Assembly: GCA_035295745.1 (NCBI GenBank)
Contig: DATGIL010000062.1
Coordinates: 1-51,156, forward strand
Length of the DNA stretch: 51,156 bases
Direction of reading: 5' to 3'
Origin: JAIQFL01 sp035295745
GTDB taxonomy: Bacteria; Acidobacteriota; Terriglobia; Bryobacterales; Bryobacteraceae
Notes under the pieces: model-generated
Seen by the model: only the letters and a program-made list of their open reading frames with translations
What the model was told of the DNA's origin: nothing
The model's database searches: none
Shown here: piece after piece, positions 1 through 8,639 of the stretch
Layout: every line of letters begins with the position of its first letter
Numbering within the stretch: the first letter of the stretch is position 1
Translations under genes and position numbers: made by a program

Positions 1-147
1 TTACGAGCCGCGACCTTACGAGCCGCGACCTTACGAGCCGCGACCTTACGAGCCGCGACCTTACGAGCCGCGACCTTACGCGCCCGACCTTACGCGCCCG
101 ACCTCACGAGCCCGACCTTACGAGCCGCGACCTTACGAGCCGCGACC
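1..147. repeat. 15-bp tandem satellite (TTACGAGCCGCGACC)n
   Basis: About nine to ten head-to-tail copies of a 15-bp unit run from the window edge. The units between about 76 and 120 are degenerate or shortened (TTACGCGCCCGACC). The last unit continues directly into CGTAAGGGAGCG, which links it to the CGAGCC(A/G)CGACCGTAAGGGAG core found at 2229-2366 and 26262-27175. The array is truncated by the window start, so its full length is unknown. It looks like local expansion of part of that dispersed repeat. Confidence 0.95.
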
Positions 148-205
148 GTAAGGGAGCGTCACCTTCTAAGCGCGACAAGTCACTAGCTGTGCTATCCTGA
201 GCGGC

Positions 206-1870
206 TTGAATGCCACGGAGCTTCTGGATCGGCTCGACCAATGGAAGGGCCGCTTCGGCTCGCCCGGCGTCACCGGGTTGGAGCAGTTACTCTCGACCAT
301 TGCCACAGAGCGTTTTGGCGACGCGGCATCCCTCATTCGTCTTCACGAGACGCTGCTGTTTCTTCGTGCCTATCCGCCAAGTCTGAAAGCCGCCAAGCTC
401 GCGGACGCCATCCTCTTCGCTTTCGCCAAGCGCGTCGCCGGACTGCAGGCCGCAGGCGAGAGCGTAGATGATTTCGAAGCCCCCGAGATCTCGGGAATCG
501 CCGGCACCTCTCTTGCGGCCGTCTTCGATTACGAGGTGGCCCGCACCCTCGCCTCCCGCTATCCCCGCAGCGTCGAAATCGCCTGGGATCGCTACGACGA
601 TTCGGAGAAACTCGGCTTCGGGATGCCCCGCTTTACGCCGCTGCTCGATGAGGACTGGCCGGTGGAGGCGCACGCGCCCTTTCGCAAATGGGTCGACGCA
701 ATGCGGCCAGCCGGCTCCTCCGGTTTGGCATGGTTGTTGGCGGGGGTGGAGACGCTGCCTGTGTCCGAGCGGGAACGAGCGACCCTCTACAACTCCTTCA
801 GTGTGCCGGTACTCTGGCGCATCGGGAATCTCGAGAATTCGCGATCGCACCTACGGCTACCAGGGAGCAAGCTTTTTCTCCATCAGGAGCCTCTCTTGAG
901 GCGGAGCGACGTCTCACTCGTGCGCGAGTTGGATGGCCCGCCGTTGCCCGTCAAGAAACTGCCCCGCTCGGAAGCACGAGAGATCCTCAACCTCATTCTC
1001 GACACCTCGGCAATGCGCTTTCGCGAACTCTACGGCTTCAGTCACCCGGAGGAATCCGGCATCTTTCGCGCGGAATTGGGCCGGGGCGTCGAACTATTCT
1101 TCGGCGGAGTCCCGCCGTCGTGGCGCCTGCCGCTGCGAGCGTATCACGCTGGGATGTTCTTCAAGAATGGCGTGCCGGCAGGATATGTGGAGTTACTGTC
1201 GCTGTTTGAGCGTGCGGAAGTCGGCTTCAATCTGTACTACACTTTTCGCGAGGGCGAGTCCGCCTGGATCTATGCGCGGATTCTCCGGCTTTTCCGGCAG
1301 GTGTTGGGCGTGACTTGCTTCTCCGTAGACCCATATCAGATCGGCCACGAGAATCCTGAAGCCGTAGAATCGGGCGCATTCTGGTTTTACCGTAAGCTGG
1401 GCTTTCGCCCTTCCGATCCGTCCGTCGCCAGGCTAGTCGAACGCGAAGAGCTTCGCATGCGCCAAACACCCGGATACCGCAGTTCACGGGCATCCCTCGA
1501 GAAACTGGCCGAAGGCTACCTGCTCTACTCGTCATCGGCGGATGAGGGCCGCAGGTGGGATCGCTTCCGCGTCCGCAACGTCGGGCTGGCGGTCGCCCGA
1601 GAGATTTCGTCGCGCTTTCGGGGAGATCCGGACGCGATGCGGAACGCCGCGGCGGCTTCGCTGCATCGGACTCCGGGGGTGCAAAGCTCCAGCCAGCTCG
1701 CGCTGGTGCTCAGTCTGTTTGGTGACCTGCCAAAGTGGAGCGCGGCGGAAAAGGCCGCGGCTGTCAAAATTCTGCGTGCCAAGGAGAAAGGCTCTGAGGC
1801 CGAGTATCTTCGCCTCATGCAGCGTCATCCAAAGATGCGAGCGGCATTTCTCACGCTCGGATGCGAATAG
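206..1870 (+). CDS. Unrecognised 554-aa protein with a GNAT-like segment
   Basis: I do not recognise the full-length protein. Residues about 1-300 are predicted mostly helical with no motif I can name. Residues about 315-420 have the look of a GNAT acyltransferase fold: a strand with GYVELLSLFERAEVGFNLYY, then a helix-strand stretch, and the closing FWFYRKLGFRP typical of the last GNAT strands. The C-terminus is Lys/Arg/Ala-rich and helical. The start is TTG at 206; the nearby ATG at 210 is out of frame and the ribosome site is weak. The end overlaps the DUF309 gene by 10 bp, so the two are probably co-transcribed. The GNAT link is an inference from pattern only. Confidence 0.75.
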   Translation: MNATELLDRLDQWKGRFGSPGVTGLEQLLSTIATERFGDAASLIRLHETLLFLRAYPPSLKAAKLADAILFAFAKRVAGLQAAGESVDDFEAPEISGIAGTSLAAVFDYEVARTLASRYPRSVEIAWDRYDDSEKLGFGMPRFTPLLDEDWPVEAHAPFRKWVDAMRPAGSSGLAWLLAGVETLPVSERERATLYNSFSVPVLWRIGNLENSRSHLRLPGSKLFLHQEPLLRRSDVSLVRELDGPPLPVKKLPRSEAREILNLILDTSAMRFRELYGFSHPEESGIFRAELGRGVELFFGGVPPSWRLPLRAYHAGMFFKNGVPAGYVELLSLFERAEVGFNLYYTFREGESAWIYARILRLFRQVLGVTCFSVDPYQIGHENPEAVESGAFWFYRKLGFRPSDPSVARLVEREELRMRQTPGYRSSRASLEKLAEGYLLYSSSADEGRRWDRFRVRNVGLAVAREISSRFRGDPDAMRNAAAASLHRTPGVQSSSQLALVLSLFGDLPKWSAAEKAAAVKILRAKEKGSEAEYLRLMQRHPKMRAAFLTLGCE

Positions 1871-2223
1871 ACTTGATGGACCCGCTATTGCAACAAGGAA
1901 TCCGCCTCTTCAACCGCTGTGAATTCTTCGAATGCCACGAGGTGCTGGAGGAAGCGTGGACGCCGCAGCTCGGGCCACGGCGTCTCTTCCTGCAATCGCT
2001 GATTCATGTTGCAGTGGGCTTCTATCACTGCCAAAGAGGGAATCCCGTTGGCGCATCGAGACAATTGCGCAAGGCTCTTCGCAAGCTCGCCGCGTACCTG
2101 TCGACCTGCGAAGGAATCGATACGGCGCTTTTATATCTTCAGGCAGAAGAGCGGCTCGGGCGGATCGAAGCAGGGGAAACGGTGGAGAGTTTCCCCCGGA
2201 TTTATATGCAAACTGAAGCTTGA
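1861..2223 (+). CDS. DUF309 domain protein
   Basis: A 120-aa protein that fits the DUF309 family along nearly its whole length. It has the early F-x-E-C-H-E-V-L-E-E-W block (residues 22-32) and the helical block LFLQSLIHVAVGFYHCQRGN followed by a Gly-Ala-rich turn and basic helix. The biochemical function of DUF309 is not established; the His/Glu residues of the first motif are the likely functional site. The ATG at 1861 lies inside the preceding gene, and a second in-frame ATG at 1876 is possible. The 10-bp overlap with the upstream gene suggests translational coupling. Confidence 0.85.
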   Translation: MRIDLMDPLLQQGIRLFNRCEFFECHEVLEEAWTPQLGPRRLFLQSLIHVAVGFYHCQRGNPVGASRQLRKALRKLAAYLSTCEGIDTALLYLQAEERLGRIEAGETVESFPRIYMQTEA

Positions 2224-2228
2224 CGGCT

Positions 2229-2366
2229 AACTTAGTACTTGGTTTCAGAAGTCCGCCGCCGTATCGCCAGATCGCTTGCTGACGCGCGCGGCTTACGAGC
2301 CACGACCGTGAGGGAGTGTTCTTGCCAAAAATACGAGACCGTGTTTCTGAAACGGTGTACTTAGTT
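2229..2366. repeat. 138-bp MITE-like element with terminal inverted repeats
   Basis: The left arm at 2229-2250 and the inverted right arm at 2345-2366 match at 18 of 22 positions (shared GTTTCAGAA and AGTAC blocks). The interior holds CGCCAGATCGCTTGCTGACG, then ACGAGCCACGACCGTGAGGG, the same core as the 94-95-bp array at 26262-27175. A solo copy of the arm is present at 47708-47739. No coding capacity is seen inside. This is the layout of a miniature inverted-repeat element, but no target-site duplication is obvious. Confidence 0.7.
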
Positions 2367-2370
2367 CAAT

Positions 2371-2865
2371 CTACTTGGCCGATTGTTGTGACGTCGCCTT
2401 CTTGAGTGCGGATTGCGCAGAGCCCAGAACCGCAGTCGTAGAAACCGTGCCGATCTCAACCGTAATCGTCGGGCCTACGACTAATACTCCGCCACTTACG
2501 ACGGGAGCTACCTCGGCCGTCAGGGCACCAGCGGCAATCTGCGAATATTTCCCCAGCAGCGCCGAAAGAGCCGTGGAAAAGATCGCTTCGGGCGGATCGC
2601 TCGGGTTCGGATACCCCGACACGAAGCCTTGAAGATCGGCAGCCAGCTGTTTGCCGGAAACGTATGAGCTTGCGGAAAGCCCGACAGGGTAGCTCACACC
2701 CAACCCCACCGCGAAATTATATCCACTAAGCGTCTGGTTTGGAACCGGGTAGGATGAATTCACTGTCGCCACCGACACCGTTTGTCCACTCTGCGCGAAG
2801 GCGCCCATGCACCCCATCGCCGCGCAAATCACCACACGCATCATTCTCGAATTCTGAAATTTCAT
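2371..2865 (-). CDS. Small secreted protein, unknown function
   Basis: A 164-aa protein with an N-terminal signal peptide (basic start, hydrophobic core around residues 9-22, cleavage plausible after AFA or AFAQ). The mature part is Ser/Val/Ala/Gly-rich and low in charge, predicted beta-rich, with many small residues (for example VAPVVSGGVLVVGPTITVEI). The C-terminus ends in a Lys/Gln/Ser tail. The start at 2865 is supported by a strong AGGAGGAA ribosome site 5 nt upstream. I do not recognise a family. It stands alone between a repeat element and a frameshifted membrane gene. Confidence 0.8.
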   Translation of the reverse strand: MKFQNSRMMRVVICAAMGCMGAFAQSGQTVSVATVNSSYPVPNQTLSGYNFAVGLGVSYPVGLSASSYVSGKQLAADLQGFVSGYPNPSDPPEAIFSTALSALLGKYSQIAAGALTAEVAPVVSGGVLVVGPTITVEIGTVSTTAVLGSAQSALKKATSQQSAK

Positions 2866-2910
2866 TGAACTTCCTCCTCCTGGTGGAATATGCCGGAGAA
2901 GCCCGATCCA

Positions 2911-3638
2911 TTACACTCTCGCCGCCCAGAAGCCGCCCCATAATCCCATGGCGATGAACAGACTCGACCACTCATCGGGATTCATCATCGCCCCTGGAAT
3001 GCCATAGAGTCCCAAGACTCTCGGCAGATGCAGCGTGAGCACCCAGATCGCAAACATCAACCCCATCGCGAAGCCGGCCTCGCGGGGCAGTATCCGCAGT
3101 ACCATGCTCAAGGCCGTCGCGAGGAAGGAGGCCCCGAAAAATGCGACCCAGAACATGTGCCAGGGAATCCACGCGGGCAGCAGATTTGCGATAAATATCC
3201 ACACCAGAAAATGGTCAACGCCGAAGACGATCAGCGAGAGCGCGAGCAGATACCGGCTCACCAGCACGAGCGCGCGCGGGGCGCTACATTGCGGCAGCAG
3301 CCAAGCTAACGTGGCCAAAGCGAGAGGCTCAAAAACAATCGTACGCAGTGAAATACTCCCGATCTGTGCGCCATATTTCGGTGCTTCCAGAATCAGCACG
3401 CACAGAAATAGCATGCAGCCCAGAGCCATCGCGGCCGTACCCGTCGTTCGCCGAAACAACAACCTGCCCCGCAGCAGGCCTGCACGATGCCGTACCCATA
3501 GGCCAACCACGGCACGCAACGCAGTACTCGGGACCGAGCGTGCGCGTGACCCATTCGCGCGCACACCAGATTCTCGACGCCGAGGGCGACAATCGCCAGC
3601 GCAAGGACTCCGAGGCCCACCCGCGCAGTCCACTTCAT
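2911..3638 (-). pseudogene. DoxX-like integral membrane protein, one frameshift
   Basis: The reading frame starts at the ATG at 3638, which overlaps the stop of the upstream GNAT gene as ATGA and has GGGAG upstream. It encodes MKWTARVGLGVLALAIVALG... and then a PWLAYGYGIVQACCGAG block. Near 3440-3455 the coherent protein moves to another frame (LLFRRTTGTAAMALGCMLFL...) and continues through several membrane helices to the stop at 2911. The shift equals loss of one base, next to a GGGG run on the coding strand. The helix-rich content and the order of motifs suggest a DoxX-type quinone-reactive membrane protein, a tentative family call. It may be intact if the shift is a sequencing error. Confidence 0.65.
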
Positions 3639-4123
3639 ACCGCGATCTCCCATCGCCACACGACCGCTCCGTCCTCTTCTTCATCACCCACGCGGCGCAT
3701 CCCGATCTTCTCCAATATCCGCGTCGAGGCATTGAACTCGGGAGCCGTATGCGCCATCACTACCTTCACCTTGGGCAGCGTGCGCGCGCGCTCCAGAACG
3801 AATCGCGCCATGGCCGTCGCGATGCCGCGTCCTTCAAATCCCGGAAACGTGAAGTAAGCCATCTCGACCGTGCCACCATCCGGTGGTCCCTTCAGCGAGC
3901 ACACGCCTACCATCTGCTGCGACTCTCCCTCGATGGCGAAGTGGCCGAACCACTCTGGCGGCGTCTCGAGCGAGAAGGTCCGCATGAATTCCAGACTGTG
4001 CTGCGCTACGGTCTGTGCTACCTCATGCAGCTTGACCCCATACTCTTCCGCGAACTCTTGCGGATCCGACGCCAGAAGCCGCAGCACCTTGCGCGGGGCC
4101 GGCAGGAACTCCAATACGCCCAT
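3635..4123 (-). CDS. GNAT family N-acetyltransferase
   Basis: A 162-aa single-domain acyltransferase that should use acetyl-CoA on an unknown amine. The acetyl-CoA pyrophosphate loop is visible as FEGRGIATAMARFVLERA (around residues 95-112; the family motif is Q/RxxGxG/A). The C-terminal half has the expected NASTRILEKIGMRRVG block. It starts 18 bp after the stop of the S9 peptidase gene and its own stop overlaps the next start (ATGA), so peptidase, acetyltransferase and DoxX-like gene probably form one operon. The substrate cannot be read from the sequence. Confidence 0.9.
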   Translation of the reverse strand: MGVLEFLPAPRKVLRLLASDPQEFAEEYGVKLHEVAQTVAQHSLEFMRTFSLETPPEWFGHFAIEGESQQMVGVCSLKGPPDGGTVEMAYFTFPGFEGRGIATAMARFVLERARTLPKVKVVMAHTAPEFNASTRILEKIGMRRVGDEEEDGAVVWRWEIAV

Positions 4124-4141
4124 CGATCTGCCGATGCGCGG

Positions 4142-7009
4142 TTAGTTCTGGCCGCCGCCGGTCACCGAGCCCACCGGCGACGCATTGACGGCGCCGCGGC
4201 CCCCGGTCTGTCCGTTGGATTTCAGCTCGCGCTCGCGATCCAGCACCGTGACGCCCTTGGTGATCCAGTCTTTGGGGTCATTGCCCTTCAGGTAGTGATC
4301 GAACCAGTCGTTGATGCGGCGATGGTAGTCGATCTGGTTCGCCTTCTGCGCCACCGAGTGATTCTCGCCCTCATACACCAGCATCACTACCGTTTTGCCG
4401 GCACGACGGGCGGAGTTGTATAGCTCTATATCCTGGTGCCAGTCCGATGCTCCGTCGTGATCGCCGACGCTCAGCAGGAGCGGCGGATGCAGCTTGTTCG
4501 CGAAATACACCGCGGAGTTGCGGATGTACGCTTGCGGATCCTCGTAGAGCGGAACTTCCATTCGCTCCTGGCCAGTCTCGGCGTGATCGGTTTCCGGACC
4601 TCCGCTGTTCCAATAGATCTCGCCATAGCTCGACGCCAGATTGGTGAGCGGCCCGCCGGCCACCGCCGCTGCGAACATATCGGTTTGCGTGGCGATGAAC
4701 GTGGTCTCGTATCCGCCCCACGAGTGGCCCACCAGTCCGACTTTCTTGGCATCCACCATTCCCGTCTCCAGCACTTTCTTGACTCCCGACGTGACGCAGT
4801 CGAGCGCCGAAATGCCCGGCTCCCGCGGCCGGAACGTGATATCGGGACGATAAACGAAATACCCGCGCTCGGTCCACACCAGCGCGTTGTAAGTGGCGCG
4901 TTCCGATGGCGCGGTCCAGTTGTGTAACTGGTTGCTCTCAATCTCGTAGATCTGCACGATCATGGGGTACTTCTTGCCGCGTTCGTAGTTCGCGGGATAG
5001 TACAGCGCGCCTTGCAGTCGTTCGCCTTTGGAGTTCTTGTAATCGACTAACTCCGCCCGTCCCCATGCATATTGCGCGGCGAATGGATTGGTGTCGCTGA
5101 CCTTGCGCGGATTCTTCAGATCCATGCCGGCGACGAAGAAGTTCGGCGAATCATCCCACGACCCGGCCTGATAGAGCAGAACGTCCGCGTCTTTGGCCTT
5201 CTCCAGACCGCGAATGCCCTTGTCGAGCCACACCAGCCGCTCGACATTGCCGTTGGCCAGGCGGGCGTACCCGGTCTTCTTCGTCCACCGGCCTTCCAGG
5301 CTCAGATACACCGGCTTCGAAAGGTCGATCCACTCGGGATCCTCGCCGCCGCCTCGTCCGCCGCGCCCGCCGCGGCCCCCGCCTGCCGCACGCGGCTCCA
5401 TGCGCACGTAGCGATGGCGGATCTCCTCGGAAGCGCCATTGGTCAGACGCCGCGGTTTGGTCTTGCCGTCAGGGAAGAGTTCCCACAGATCGTAGGCGTC
5501 GTAGACAATCACGCTATGATCGTCCTTCGTCCATCCCGCGATACCGTATGACGGCTTCTGTTCTACCGGGTGATCGTTCTCTTTGTTGGTGAAGCTGGTG
5601 GGAGCTTCTTTACTGATGTCGCGGCTGCTGTTAGCCTCCAGATCAAAGACCCAGAAATCGGTGCCCTTGTATTGCAGCGCGTATCGTCCGCCGGGACTGA
5701 AATCGACGGGGGGCACGACATGAGTGGCCACCGGCGCACGATCCCCCGTCTCCAGATTGACCTGGTACACATTGCTATAGCGTCGTCCGAATTCGCCGTC
5801 CACCTCGTACGGCACACCATCCAGCGCCAAAGCGCGCGTCCCGCGTTTTGAAAGCCGTACATCCTCTTTCGGGTTCGCTGCCAGCGTCACCAGCTTTCCG
5901 GAAGCGATATGCCAGGCGGCCAGGGCGTTCCGATCACGGTCGCGTGCGGCGTTCAGCCGCTGTTCGCTGACCACGTTCACATCTTTCCAGTGCCAGACCT
6001 CCACCGTGGACGGATCGTCTTCAGAACGATGCGTCTCGAGTTTCTTCAGCCACTCGGCGACGCCGACGTAGACGGTATTACCGTCCTCCGACCACTGCGG
6101 CGCGCGCGCCGCGACGATCCGCTTCGGAGCTTCCACCTGCGCCGAGCGCTTCTCGCCGAGTCCCTTCCACGCAAGCACCGCGTAGCTTTCGCCTTCATAG
6201 CCTTCCTTCTTGACGGACCGCAGTGCCGCGAGGTCGCTCGACTCCTTGCGCCAGACGAGGTCCGCAAAAAGGGCGGGTCCGCTGTCGAGCACCTTCAGCG
6301 AGCCCGCGCGCGGATCGAACACCTGGAGCGCATTCCCAGCGCGTCCTTCGATTCCAATAGCCACCGCGAGATTGGTGCCGCCATCCTGCCAGGCGAACGC
6401 GGTGACATTGCCGAAAGTCGTGTCGATTCCGGTGGCCAGGTTGCGTACCGTCAGCGCGGAGCCCACAGGATCGCTCTCGCCATCCGAGTTTTGTCCGCCG
6501 CCACGTCCGCCACGCCCGGCGGGAGCGTTGGCCGCCGGGGCGGCTGCGTTTTCGCGGGCGGGTGGATAGCGCCGGAACGCCACATACGCCTGGTTTCCGG
6601 AGAAGGCGAAGGACTGAACCTCATCGACAGTAGTGACGCTTCCGGTCGCAAGCTCGAGCACCGACAGCTTGTTCTGAATCGGCCGCCGCGCCTTGCGGAG
6701 GCGATCCTGTTCCGCTTCAGATACGGTGGTCTCGCACGCCAGCCATTGCGAGTCCGCGGAGAACGCCGCGCCAGAACAGAAGGCGATGACGTGGGTCTTA
6801 CCGCCGGAGGTGGGCGTGACTCGAAGTTCGTCACTGCGGTCGCTGCGACGGATCTCGTGGGCCAGCCATTTGCCATCAGGCGACAGTGTGCCGGCGCCAA
6901 GCGTTTCCCATTTGCCGTAATCAGCGGGACTGAGCGTGGGTTTGGACTGGGCGCGAAGTAGCGGACACACAACTCCGGCGAAAACGAGACAGATTGGGAT
7001 GAACTTCAT
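4142..7009 (-). CDS. Exported S9 family (prolyl oligopeptidase-like) serine peptidase
   Basis: A 955-aa protein: signal peptide (MKFIPICLVFAGVVCPLLRA), a long beta-propeller region, and a C-terminal alpha/beta-hydrolase peptidase domain. The catalytic triad is visible as GHSWGG (Ser near residue 763), GDHDGASDW (Asp near 850) and GENHSV (His near 882), with HGxx-type surroundings typical of S9 enzymes. Two Gly/Arg-rich inserts (GRGGRGGG-like) interrupt the propeller. The start at 7009 is chosen because the longer frame to 7105 only translates a dispersed repeat (7042-7100) and would hide the signal peptide. The likely role is periplasmic or surface degradation of peptides. It heads the operon with the GNAT gene. 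Confidence 0.92.
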   Translation of the reverse strand: MKFIPICLVFAGVVCPLLRAQSKPTLSPADYGKWETLGAGTLSPDGKWLAHEIRRSDRSDELRVTPTSGGKTHVIAFCSGAAFSADSQWLACETTVSEAEQDRLRKARRPIQNKLSVLELATGSVTTVDEVQSFAFSGNQAYVAFRRYPPARENAAAPAANAPAGRGGRGGGQNSDGESDPVGSALTVRNLATGIDTTFGNVTAFAWQDGGTNLAVAIGIEGRAGNALQVFDPRAGSLKVLDSGPALFADLVWRKESSDLAALRSVKKEGYEGESYAVLAWKGLGEKRSAQVEAPKRIVAARAPQWSEDGNTVYVGVAEWLKKLETHRSEDDPSTVEVWHWKDVNVVSEQRLNAARDRDRNALAAWHIASGKLVTLAANPKEDVRLSKRGTRALALDGVPYEVDGEFGRRYSNVYQVNLETGDRAPVATHVVPPVDFSPGGRYALQYKGTDFWVFDLEANSSRDISKEAPTSFTNKENDHPVEQKPSYGIAGWTKDDHSVIVYDAYDLWELFPDGKTKPRRLTNGASEEIRHRYVRMEPRAAGGGRGGRGGRGGGEDPEWIDLSKPVYLSLEGRWTKKTGYARLANGNVERLVWLDKGIRGLEKAKDADVLLYQAGSWDDSPNFFVAGMDLKNPRKVSDTNPFAAQYAWGRAELVDYKNSKGERLQGALYYPANYERGKKYPMIVQIYEIESNQLHNWTAPSERATYNALVWTERGYFVYRPDITFRPREPGISALDCVTSGVKKVLETGMVDAKKVGLVGHSWGGYETTFIATQTDMFAAAVAGGPLTNLASSYGEIYWNSGGPETDHAETGQERMEVPLYEDPQAYIRNSAVYFANKLHPPLLLSVGDHDGASDWHQDIELYNSARRAGKTVVMLVYEGENHSVAQKANQIDYHRRINDWFDHYLKGNDPKDWITKGVTVLDRERELKSNGQTGGRGAVNASPVGSVTGGGQN

Positions 7010-7041
7010 CGTGCAGACGATTCTATCGCAACAGCGTAGTC

Positions 7042-7100
7042 GTGGCGCAAACACTCCTGTTTGCCGCGTCGACACTCCTGTCGACGCTTTTCGGGTGTCC
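7042..7100. repeat. Dispersed double-hairpin repeat, copy 1
   Basis: Two adjacent hairpins share the same loop. The first is GCAAAC-ACTCCT-GTTTGC (7047-7064); the second is GCGTCGAC-ACTCCT-GTCGACGC (7066-7087), followed by TTTT. Related copies lie at 13805-13852 and 19146-19203. This copy lies 33 bp upstream of the S9 peptidase start, so it would be in that gene's 5' leader if transcription begins further upstream. The rest of 7010-7247 shows no gene. Confidence 0.9.
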
Positions 7101-7247
7101 ATCAAGTCTGATTGTAGGAGGGGTTCTCAGCGCTGCTGCTTGTATGTCGCGTCTTGCACCAATTGGCCTTGACTTGTTTTCCGGGCTTCGGAAACTCGGA
7201 ACGCTCATCCATACACTCGATCATGATGGATGCCAGCCGGTCGGTAG

Positions 7248-8639
7248 TTACGCTGCCACGCGCGCCGGAAGTTCCTTCACAATCTCAGAGACGAAAGCCT
7301 TGGCGTCGCCAAACAGCATCAACGTCCGATCCATATAGTACAGCTCATTGTCGATGCCCGCGAACCCGGGACTCATTCCCCGCTTAATCACCATCACCGT
7401 GCGCGCCTTATCGACATCCAGAATCGGCATGCCATAAATCGGACTCGACTTATTATTCCGAGCGGCGGGATTCGTCACATCGTTCGCGCCGATCACTAAC
7501 GCCACATCGCACTGCGCGAATTCGGAATTGATGTCATCCATCTCCACCAGTTTGTCGTACGGAATGTCAGCTTCGGCCAGCAGCACGTTCATGTGCCCGG
7601 GCATCCGGCCCGCCACCGGATGGATCGCAAACTTCACATCTACGCCGCGGCGCGTGAGCGAATCGAAAAGCTCCCGAATCTTGTGCTGCGCCTGTGCCAC
7701 CGCCAGTCCATATCCCGGCACGATGATCACGCTGCTGGCCGCCTCCAGAATCGACGCCGCTTCTTCCGCGCTGGCACTCCGCACCGTACGCTGCTCGGTC
7801 TTTCCTTGCGCCACCTGGAGTTGTCCGAAAGCTCCGAACAGCACATTGGTGAACGACCGGTTCATCGCCTTGCACATGATGATCGACAGGATCAGTCCCG
7901 ACGAACCGTCCAGCGCTCCGGCGATCACCAAAAGTTGGCTGTTCAACGCGAATCCCATGGCGCACGCCGAGAGCCCGGCATACGAGTTGAGCAGCGCAAT
8001 CACAGTCGGCATGTCCGCCCCGCCGATCGGAATGATCAGCAGCACGCCAAACAACAGCGAGAGGCCCGCAAAGATCGGGAACAGCACTGTGTCTGTGGGC
8101 ACCAGAATCAGCCGGACTCCCAGACCCAACGCAATCACAAATAACGCGAAATTAATCAGGTTCTGATTGCGGTACGTGATCGGACGGCTCGGCAATACCT
8201 CCTGCAGCTTACCCATGGCCATCAGGCTGCCGGTGAAGGTCAGAAAGCCTAGCAGCGTCTCGATAATCAACGCGACCATCACGAACCCATGCAGTTCCGT
8301 GCCGGCGTTAGGTTGCCGCTGATAGAACTCCGCCGTTCCCACAAGCGCCGCGGCCAGAGCCCCGCAGGCATGCGACATCGCCGTCCGCTGCGGCACCGCC
8401 GTCATCGGCATGATGTATGCGATCGGAACCCCGGCCGCAGTTCCGATGAAGAACGCCGCCAGGATCCACTCCCAATTGTGATGATGGCCCACCAGCGTGC
8501 CGCCGATCGCCAGCAGCATCCCGAGTTCGCCTGCGAAAACTCCTCGCCGCGCAGTGGCAGGCGTATTCATCCACTTCAATGACAGAATGAACAGCGCGCC
8601 TGCCACAATGTAGATGTAATTGACCACCGAGCCTGTCAT
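7248..8639 (-). CDS. pntB: NAD(P) transhydrogenase subunit beta
   Basis: A 463-aa beta subunit of the proton-translocating transhydrogenase, which moves hydride between NADH and NADP+ at the inner membrane using the proton gradient. The N-terminal two thirds are membrane helices (for example YIYIVAGALFILSL). The C-terminal NADP(H)-binding domain III is recognisable by IIVPGYGLAVAQAQH, the GAMDGSSGL-like loop and VALVIGANDVTNPAA. The length is normal for the family. The ATG at 8639 overlaps the stop of pntAB (ATGA). It is the last gene of the sucCD-ndk-pnt cluster. Confidence 0.97.
   Translation of the reverse strand: MTGSVVNYIYIVAGALFILSLKWMNTPATARRGVFAGELGMLLAIGGTLVGHHHNWEWILAAFFIGTAAGVPIAYIMPMTAVPQRTAMSHACGALAAALVGTAEFYQRQPNAGTELHGFVMVALIIETLLGFLTFTGSLMAMGKLQEVLPSRPITYRNQNLINFALFVIALGLGVRLILVPTDTVLFPIFAGLSLLFGVLLIIPIGGADMPTVIALLNSYAGLSACAMGFALNSQLLVIAGALDGSSGLILSIIMCKAMNRSFTNVLFGAFGQLQVAQGKTEQRTVRSASAEEAASILEAASSVIIVPGYGLAVAQAQHKIRELFDSLTRRGVDVKFAIHPVAGRMPGHMNVLLAEADIPYDKLVEMDDINSEFAQCDVALVIGANDVTNPAARNNKSSPIYGMPILDVDKARTVMVIKRGMSPGFAGIDNELYYMDRTLMLFGDAKAFVSEIVKELPARVAA

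Noticed and set aside
3035..4423. Long plus-strand frame over the GNAT and peptidase genes
   Set aside because: It is antisense to genes with clear family motifs, Arg/Ser/His-rich, and arises from the GC-rich codon pattern.
7010..7105. N-terminal extension of the S9 peptidase to 7105
   Set aside because: The extra 32 codons are a translation of the double-hairpin repeat and would bury the signal peptide that starts at 7009.
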